41,592 nucleotides of DNA. It comes from a virus. Below the pieces are notes generated by a model. That model had not been told where the DNA came from. It was given only the letters and a program-made list of their open reading frames with translations, and did not search any database. Position 1 is the stretch's first letter, and the number at the start of each line of letters is the position of its first letter. Shown one piece after another: positions 36,476 to 41,592 of this stretch. A program made the translations under genes and the position numbers. The stretch spans positions 1 to 41,592 of the IMG/VR virus record IMGVR_UViG_3300021959_000106, one strand, 5' to 3'.

Positions 36476-38352
36476 CTGAGACCATCCTGTCTAATGTTGG
36501 CTCGGAAATCTCCAAGCTCCCACGACTCATCAGTTCCTGTGTTCTCGAACTTTAAAGCCATCTGGCGACCTTTAACTCTAACACTTATTTTATTTGAATC
36601 TGAGTTAAAAGAAAATGGTCCTTTGGTCGTTACAGTGCCATTTGGGTACTTTTCTGACGTTATCGTCAGATTTAAGTCTCCTGTCATGGTCGCATCTGGT
36701 ATAACTTTGTCTACCAGCATTAAGAAATCCCCATCCTGAGATATCTCCATCGGGGAACTTTGTATATAAGCCCCAAGAGCTGCCCCGTCAGCATTTGTTC
36801 CATCTTCATGGTTGTATTGATACCCGTCATAAGTGAACGCAAACGGGAATAATCTAGTTCCTATCGAATCATTCCAACAAGTACGATTCATTTGTCCTAT
36901 CGACCAAACATTAAGCTCGTAATTAAAAGTCACATAAGAGTCTGGTTCTGGGTCAAGCGGGTTTGTAGCAACTTGATCTTGGCTGACGTAATACCAAGTA
37001 ACCTCATTGAACTTCTTGTTATGAGCCACAAAGAATTTGTCCGCATAATATAAGTTCGCCCTATCAAATACATAGAATTTAACCGGACAAGACAATTCTG
37101 ACATTGCACCATTGTAGAAGAAGAATGTGTCTCGGCCCATCCAGTAAATACTTCCATCGACATTAGCCACGACATTTCTACCAACCGCCCCACAGTTAGT
37201 ACCCACTAACCTGAAGGCAAAGGTGAATGGTGGGCCAACAAAGTTCATACCGTAAACAGCTTCGTCTGTAGCGATAAATGTTTCGTCTCTGGTTGGAACC
37301 ATTGAAACTATTTTTGTGCCAATTTCTAATTGTTGATCACCAGCTGTGTTGGTCGAGGTTGGAGTCCAATCTTTAAAATTCTCTTGATCCGACCACCTGA
37401 CCAGCATTGGCTCTTGTGCTCCACCGCCTACTGGCGTACATCCGCCACAGACCAAATGTCTGTCTGGGAAAGAAACCGTAGCAAATTTGCTTGCAGCCGG
37501 AACGTCAGAAGCCCCAACAAGCCCAGATACTAAAACTGCTCGAGCACTTGGACCTGCGCTTGTGTCCCAATAATAAAGAGCATTATTCCTGACCAAAGCT
37601 ATTAAATCTTCGCCCCAGTTAACCAATGACCATTGAGAGTTCTCAACTGAGCTAACAGATATTGTTCTCGGGGTTCCCCATGTTGAAGTTCCCCAAGTGC
37701 TCACGCCCCAACCAGCATTAGGTAGAGAAGTTCTGACACCAAGCCCAGCAGCAGCCCCAATTAAGTAAGTAGCTGTGACTGTTCCACCGCCAGATCCAGA
37801 GGATGTTGCAGCAACCCCAAAATCCACAGTGTAAGAGTTTGCATCCACATATGTTAATTGATACCCGTAAACGTCATTAATTGTCTCGGCTGGAATACCG
37901 TTTGTGGCACTTGCCCCAGAAAATACAACCCAGTCTCCGTCTGATGCGCCATGACCTGTATCCGCCACTGTCACCACAGAGCTGGTGTCAACCGTCGTGA
38001 ATGGGTCAGAAAGCCCAGCCTGAGTTGCTCGAACTGGTGTGATGTCATACAGCAACAGCTGATAAGTTATATAAAGATGGTTATGAGTTCCTATCCCTAA
38101 ATACCCTAACCCATCAGAAAAAGCAGTCCAATATTGAAGATTTCTAGGAACTCCGTATGGGACTACTTCAACCCCATAACCTTCAGAAGAATGGTACATA
38201 CCTTCCTCGGTCCAGCCACCAATCTTTTGTGGGTAACCGTTAACAAACCGGACATTGTTAGAGTCTGTCCAGAAAGGGCCATTTTTACCAGCACTGTACG
38301 GAGTTATGTCTTTAACAATTCCTGGCTGAAATTTAAATAGTTTTAATGGCAT
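36472..38352 (-). CDS. Tail hub / DNA-stabilisation protein (P22 gp10-like)
   Basis: A 626-residue beta-rich protein with repeated aromatic strands, beginning PLKLFKFQPGIVKDITPYSA and NNVRFVNGYPQKIGGWTEE. Blade-like repeats follow: GVPRNLQYWTAFSDGLGYLG, NSQWSLVNWGEDLIALVRNN, KFATVSFPDRHLVCGGCTPV. The opening (F-x-PG, then N-x-R-F-x-x-G-x-P-x-K-x-GG-W) is typical of podovirus head-tail plug or stabilisation proteins; P22 gp10 is a propeller-like hub. It should seal packaged DNA and join the portal to the tail needle. Family call moderately strong; no alignment run. Confidence 0.7.
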   Translation of the reverse strand: MPLKLFKFQPGIVKDITPYSAGKNGPFWTDSNNVRFVNGYPQKIGGWTEEGMYHSSEGYGVEVVPYGVPRNLQYWTAFSDGLGYLGIGTHNHLYITYQLLLYDITPVRATQAGLSDPFTTVDTSSVVTVADTGHGASDGDWVVFSGASATNGIPAETINDVYGYQLTYVDANSYTVDFGVAATSSGSGGGTVTATYLIGAAAGLGVRTSLPNAGWGVSTWGTSTWGTPRTISVSSVENSQWSLVNWGEDLIALVRNNALYYWDTSAGPSARAVLVSGLVGASDVPAASKFATVSFPDRHLVCGGCTPVGGGAQEPMLVRWSDQENFKDWTPTSTNTAGDQQLEIGTKIVSMVPTRDETFIATDEAVYGMNFVGPPFTFAFRLVGTNCGAVGRNVVANVDGSIYWMGRDTFFFYNGAMSELSCPVKFYVFDRANLYYADKFFVAHNKKFNEVTWYYVSQDQVATNPLDPEPDSYVTFNYELNVWSIGQMNRTCWNDSIGTRLFPFAFTYDGYQYNHEDGTNADGAALGAYIQSSPMEISQDGDFLMLVDKVIPDATMTGDLNLTITSEKYPNGTVTTKGPFSFNSDSNKISVRVKGRQMALKFENTGTDESWELGDFRANIRQDGLR

Positions 38353-38801
38353 TAGGCTAACTCAAAGTGTGGTGCATCGATAAAAGGTCTTTTCCCTTCC
38401 GAACGACGCAGATCAATATATTCGTTCATTAGGTCTTCACCTGTCATTCCGGAACCAGTCAGATTCTTGTGCCAAGCAGCACCCCAACGCAAATTCACAT
38501 TGAGTTCTTCTGCTGACTGACGCATCGCATCCGCAATTTCATCATAAACGTTAAGCTCCCAGCACACTTTTGGTCCAATATAAGCAACCAAATCTACAGC
38601 ATCACCTGTAATATGCTTACTTGCCATCGTTTGGCTGGCTCCCTTCTCGAACAATTCTCGCTGTTTTTCAACCGTTCGTAAACCCTCGGTAACACCAAAG
38701 TCTATTTCCGTAATTTCAATGGCTCGCTTAACAACATCGACGAGGTCTTTTTTGACCCCGTCTAAGTTATCGATACTGCGCTGGGATAGCTTAAAACTCA
38801 T
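38352..38801 (-). CDS. Endolysin, M15-type (L-Ala-D-Glu / D-Ala-D-Ala) peptidase
   Basis: A 149-residue LAS-type zinc peptidase: TEGLRTVEKQRELFEKG, SKHITGDAVDLVAY with zinc ligands H63 and D70, and APHFELA near the C-terminus with H145 and a nearby acid D142. It cuts peptidoglycan cross-links. No signal peptide is present, so it needs the holin encoded two genes upstream. The start at 38801 is chosen because ATG overlaps the previous stop (ATGA) and GAGGG/AAGG lie upstream; a TTG nine codons earlier would lengthen it. Confidence 0.88.
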   Translation of the reverse strand: MSFKLSQRSIDNLDGVKKDLVDVVKRAIEITEIDFGVTEGLRTVEKQRELFEKGASQTMASKHITGDAVDLVAYIGPKVCWELNVYDEIADAMRQSAEELNVNLRWGAAWHKNLTGSGMTGEDLMNEYIDLRRSEGKRPFIDAPHFELA

Positions 38802-38941
38802 TTGCCTTGCCCTCTGTATTTTTTCCAACTCATTTTGGCGTATTTATGTCTTGGCCTCGAGTTCGATGAGTAACCAATACTAGTCCTGTGTTTGAAATCG
38901 GTTTTAGGTCTGGCATTCTCGCTGAAAGATGCTTTGGCCAT
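38798..38941 (-). CDS. Small basic protein between holin and endolysin
   Basis: A 47-codon frame (MAKASFSENARPKTDFKHRT ... SWKKYRGQGK) that fills the gap between the holin and endolysin genes exactly. Its ATG overlaps the holin stop (TAATG), and its stop overlaps the endolysin start (ATGA). It has a high content of Lys/Arg/Ser and no hydrophobic segment. It may be a regulator of lysis timing or only a coupling frame; no family recognised. Confidence 0.6.
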   Translation of the reverse strand: MAKASFSENARPKTDFKHRTSIGYSSNSRPRHKYAKMSWKKYRGQGK

Positions 38942-39348
38942 TACTTGGTCACTCCTTTGTATTTCTCAAAACTACGCAAACCGCCAAGACCTAACATACC
39001 CATAAGCACAGTCATTAATTGACCCATGTCAAAATCAGGTAGAGGAGGAGTTTGAAGCCCGTAATAAGCCAAAACAAAAATAGCCAAAGGCTGTATAACG
39101 AAATGATAAGCAAAGGCAGTACCGCAAACCCAACCCACGAAAGGTCTCCAACCGCCTTTAAAAGTCGAATTACTAGCTGCTTCGGCTTTGTTAACCTCGA
39201 CTTGAGCCAATGCCAGCTCTTGTGCATGCCGATCAGCCATAGTAGCAATTTCATGGGCTAACTTCGCTTTCTGGTCTTTATCTTCAATGACCTTATCTAA
39301 AAGCCCTGTAACTGGCTCAATTAATGAACTTAAAAATGGTATTGCCAT
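38941..39348 (-). CDS. Holin of the 3-TM family
   Basis: A 135-residue protein with an amphipathic N-terminal half (EPVTGLLDKVIEDKDQKAKL, AQVEVNKAEAASNS) and a membrane half: FKGGWRPFVGWVCGTAFAYH, FVIQPLAIFVLAYYGL and MGQLMTVLMGMLGLGG. The GGWRPF-GWVC-x-x-F-x-YHF pattern is the mark of the 3TM holins used by phages and gene-transfer agents. It forms the inner-membrane lesion that lets the endolysin out. Strong AAGGAGGACAT ribosome site before ATG. Confidence 0.88.
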   Translation of the reverse strand: MAIPFLSSLIEPVTGLLDKVIEDKDQKAKLAHEIATMADRHAQELALAQVEVNKAEAASNSTFKGGWRPFVGWVCGTAFAYHFVIQPLAIFVLAYYGLQTPPLPDFDMGQLMTVLMGMLGLGGLRSFEKYKGVTK

Positions 39349-39357
39349 ATGTCCTCC

Positions 39358-40104
39358 TTATTGGTCAGCCAAGATGTTAGTTAAGGCTCGGTCAATCCGT
39401 TTATTCATACGCTCTTCTAATTCCTTCATCTGAGCATCCATTGAAACAATCCGTCCGTCAACCCACTTTTGAGCGTTCTCAACCATCAGCCTATTATCCG
39501 CTTCGTTGTTTTTCATTTGAACACTAACGGCTTTTATCTGCTCTGCAAACTGTGATTCAGCAGTTTTTATCCTACCCTCAAACCACGTTTTAAAATCTTG
39601 CATAGCTTTTTGGTCATCTTTTTGATTACCACGAGCAGCAGTGTTAAGAGCATCTAACCGTCCATCAAATTGCTTTTGCAACTCTTGTATATATTTACGG
39701 TTAGATATCTCGTTTTCTTTCGCTCTGGAATCTACTAACGAAACACGCTCGTCAAAATACCCTTTAGCTTCTGATATAGCTTGACGATTGCGCCCTTCAA
39801 CATCCCGAATAGCATTTTCAACATCATCCATAGCTTGTTCAACACCGATAACATCATCCCGTAAATCTTCTTTAATAGCCCTAGCATAATCAATTGCCTC
39901 CTCGACTTTAATCATAGATGTTTCCACTTGCGTGGAAATGGCTTTTGGGTCCAGATTACGAAGTTTTGATTTTAACCCTTCGTAGTCGTCCCAGAAAAGT
40001 GCAGCTCCCCAAACAATACCGGCGGCACTGCCCAAAGCGGTCAAAACCGCGAACATCCTGCCACCAGTCAGCTTTATACCACCAATATTAATTTCCGTAC
40101 TCAT
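39358..40104 (-). CDS. Membrane-anchored coiled-coil protein in the lysis cassette
   Basis: A 248-residue protein with one N-terminal membrane segment (GGRMFAVLTALGSAAGIVWG, then AALFW) and a long charged coiled coil (about residues 40-240). The coil has four roughly similar segments ending in KGYFDERV, KQFDGRLD, KTWFEGRIK and QKWVDGRIV. Placed just upstream of the holin, it may be an inner-membrane spanin-like or tail/holin partner; usual i-spanins are shorter. Function inferred from topology only. Confidence 0.6.
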   Translation of the reverse strand: MSTEINIGGIKLTGGRMFAVLTALGSAAGIVWGAALFWDDYEGLKSKLRNLDPKAISTQVETSMIKVEEAIDYARAIKEDLRDDVIGVEQAMDDVENAIRDVEGRNRQAISEAKGYFDERVSLVDSRAKENEISNRKYIQELQKQFDGRLDALNTAARGNQKDDQKAMQDFKTWFEGRIKTAESQFAEQIKAVSVQMKNNEADNRLMVENAQKWVDGRIVSMDAQMKELEERMNKRIDRALTNILADQ

Positions 40105-41323
40105 ATTGCGAATCCACCATTTCTGCCCAGACTTTCTCGTCTCGGTATATAGAACTCCAGAGCCTGTCTTTAAATTTACGGTTATCTTTAATAGTTACAT
40201 CGTCGTAAAACTTGGCATCTGGTATTTGTTTTAAATCTTTGTATTGTGGTGCGGTCATTGTCATTAAAGCCACTGCTACCGCCTGTGCCTGTGCGTCATA
40301 AACTGTCTCAAAGTTTGCCGCCACCTGATCCATGTTCATTTCATTAATACGGACAACCATAGAAGTTCTAGATTCGCCTTCTGTTTTTGGTTCCTCTTTG
40401 TTTTCTTGCTGTGAGGTTTCAGCCACTTCGCTCGACTGTTCTCGATCTTCAGATGCTTGCTGTGCTTCTGGACTTTCCATCTCAGCCACTTCAGGCTCTG
40501 TCTCTTGAGCATCGATCTCAACAACAATGTCAGGCTCTGCCATATCTGAATCTGACGGCGCATCAGCCATTTGTATCTCTTCGATCTGCATATCTGGGAT
40601 GTCTATTGCCCCCATGTCTGCGCTCATATCGGTTGCAATTGGCTCGACTGGCATATCCATCGTGATATCTGGGATGTCTACAACTGGAACATCCATAATC
40701 GAAACATCCCCGATTGAATCAGCCACATCAACTGGATCAACAAACGCAATGTCCACTGGATCAGGATTGGTTATGGTCGGATCTATAAGTATCAGATCAG
40801 TGTAAGTATTGTAGTCAAGCTCAAAAAACACATCTTTGGTCGCGCTGGCATAGTAACCGCTCCAGCCCCCAACGTCTTGTGCTGTGAAGCTGATCGTGGC
40901 TGTGTCGTAGTCGGCTGTAGCTGTGAACGAGAAAGAATAGTCCACGAAGTAATTATTGTAATTCAGCGTTACGATATCTGTATAAGTCTCACCACCGTAC
41001 TCGACCTTCACAGTGATTGTGTCATAGTAGCTAGTATCAGTGGTTTGATCGCACCATGCTCCACTAGGAGTATTGTTACATCCGTAAGACGACATCCCAT
41101 AACGAATATCCCCGATGTAATCATAAGCACTTAAATCTATGCTTTGAGAAACTGTGGCTTCAGTGTTGGTATATACCCATACAACGCTATCATTATCATA
41201 TTGCCAAAAGTCCACATCTCCGTCGATCTCCCATTGAGTATCGTCGATGAGATTCTCTGTGGTCTCTTGACAAAGACCAATGCTAGGAATCAGCAGGAAT
41301 ATTAACGGGCGTAGTGAGACCAT
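40088..41323 (-). CDS. Secreted protein with beta-sandwich and Asp/Ile/Pro repeat region
   Basis: A 411-residue protein with a signal peptide (MVSLRPLIFLLIPSIGLC). Residues 25-180 form a strand-rich sandwich-like domain. Residues 180-290 are a low-complexity stretch of VDIPD/MDVP-type repeats rich in Asp, and residues 290-330 a Glu/Ser-rich linker. The C-terminal part (residues 330-411) contains QAVAVALMTMTAPQYKDLKQ, IPDAKFYDDVTIKDNRKF and WAEMVDSQYE, a pattern I recall from marine phages. It overlaps the upstream gene by 22 bases. It may bind the host envelope or the released virion; unproven. Confidence 0.62.
   Translation of the reverse strand: MVSLRPLIFLLIPSIGLCQETTENLIDDTQWEIDGDVDFWQYDNDSVVWVYTNTEATVSQSIDLSAYDYIGDIRYGMSSYGCNNTPSGAWCDQTTDTSYYDTITVKVEYGGETYTDIVTLNYNNYFVDYSFSFTATADYDTATISFTAQDVGGWSGYYASATKDVFFELDYNTYTDLILIDPTITNPDPVDIAFVDPVDVADSIGDVSIMDVPVVDIPDITMDMPVEPIATDMSADMGAIDIPDMQIEEIQMADAPSDSDMAEPDIVVEIDAQETEPEVAEMESPEAQQASEDREQSSEVAETSQQENKEEPKTEGESRTSMVVRINEMNMDQVAANFETVYDAQAQAVAVALMTMTAPQYKDLKQIPDAKFYDDVTIKDNRKFKDRLWSSIYRDEKVWAEMVDSQYEYGN
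40590..40680. repeat. 16-bp direct repeat within the VDIPD coding region
   Basis: ATATCTGGGATGTCTA is found exactly at 40590-40605 and 40665-40680. Both copies encode part of an IDIPD/VDIPD unit in the secreted protein. They show that the low-complexity region grew by duplication of short coding units. Confidence 0.7.
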
Positions 41324-41574
41324 TGCTGTTTAGCTTTATCCGCACGAGCTTCACGATCTTTCTTCAGACCTTCTTCGTAAAGCATTGCAACTTTTTGTTT
41401 CTCGTTAACCAACGCACCCTCTGGTACGCGGTCTAAATTAGCCATCCATTGCTCTTTGGCTTTTTTACCAATCAACCCGTCAATCGGGCAATACGTTCCA
41501 GCATCCCACATTGCCTGAAACACCCTGTAATCTGCTTCACAAAGCAACGCTACAGCTGCAACCTTCATCCCCAT
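41302..41574 (-). CDS. Hypothetical protein at the right edge (possibly cut)
   Basis: The frame encodes GMKVAAVALLCEADYRVFQA, CPIDGLIGKKAKEQWM and a charged helical end (EEGLKKDREARADKAKQQW). The ATG at 41574 has no ribosome site, and the frame stays open to the window edge, reading SRQLYA before it, so the true start may lie outside. The stop overlaps the next gene by 22 bases. The function is unknown; two cysteines and a short hydrophobic start hint at an exported protein. Confidence 0.5.
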   Translation of the reverse strand: MGMKVAAVALLCEADYRVFQAMWDAGTYCPIDGLIGKKAKEQWMANLDRVPEGALVNEKQKVAMLYEEGLKKDREARADKAKQQWSHYAR

Positions 41575-41592
41575 AGCGTAAAGCTGTCTAGA

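Noticed and set aside
1-41592. Temperate lifestyle (integrase, repressor, att site)
   Set aside because: No recombinase or CI-like repressor motif is visible; the one HTH protein is too small and basic to call a lysogeny repressor. Genes outside the window cannot be judged.

Overview
The window looks like most, but not all, of the genome of a lytic short-tailed (podovirus-like) tailed phage, probably infecting a marine bacterium. The evidence is a large terminase, a P22-type portal with a coiled-coil tail, a set of internal virion/ejection-type proteins, a P22 gp10-like tail hub, a lysis cassette, and no tape-measure, tail-tube, sheath, integrase or repressor gene. The guess of a marine alphaproteobacterial host rests on remembered family resemblance (phage GroES, ThyX, small conserved marine-phage proteins) and is an inference. 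No major capsid protein is visible. The left edge cuts an acidic scaffold-like gene and the right edge lies in or just before another leftward gene, so the missing capsid and adaptor genes probably lie outside the window.

Layout. (1) Positions 1-9655, leftward late block: terminase small-subunit candidate, TerL, portal, about a dozen small basic or acidic virion-associated proteins, a GroES-like co-chaperonin and the start of a scaffold-like gene. (2) 9817-10922, a short leftward operon of four small proteins ending in an intrinsic terminator at 9722-9754. (3) 10923-11379, a divergent regulatory region with a leftward and a rightward promoter and repeated CGGTTTCG-type words. (4) 11380-28414, rightward early/middle block: candidate ssDNA-binding protein, AEP-type primase, UvrD-like helicase, FAD oxidoreductase plus ThyX, HAD phosphatase, DnaQ-like exonuclease, a family C (DnaE-like) polymerase, a papain-like cysteine peptidase candidate, a SNF2-type helicase and a VRR-NUC nuclease. 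(5) 41574-28398, leftward late block read from the right edge: secreted repeat protein, membrane coiled coil, 3-TM holin, M15-type endolysin, tail hub, internal virion proteins.

How it works together. Replication appears largely self-encoded: primase, two helicases, SSB candidate, bacterial-type polymerase and a separate DnaQ exonuclease. The PHP domain of the polymerase has lost its metal-binding histidines, so proofreading probably depends on the DnaQ protein encoded just upstream. ThyX and its FAD-protein neighbour suggest dTMP supply. No RNA polymerase is encoded, and the promoters I see are sigma70-like (TTTTCT or TTGCTT, 17 bp, TATAAT or GATAAT), so host RNA polymerase is the likely reader.

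The most distinctive feature is a recurrent 5' module: a promoter, often a hairpin/terminator, and then a TGAGAAAGGAA ribosome-binding block a few bases before the start codon. In two places an intrinsic terminator's U-tract (TTTTCTTTT) also forms the -35 box of the next promoter. A 19-codon membrane micro-ORF sits exactly between the exonuclease and polymerase genes with stop/start overlaps on both sides.
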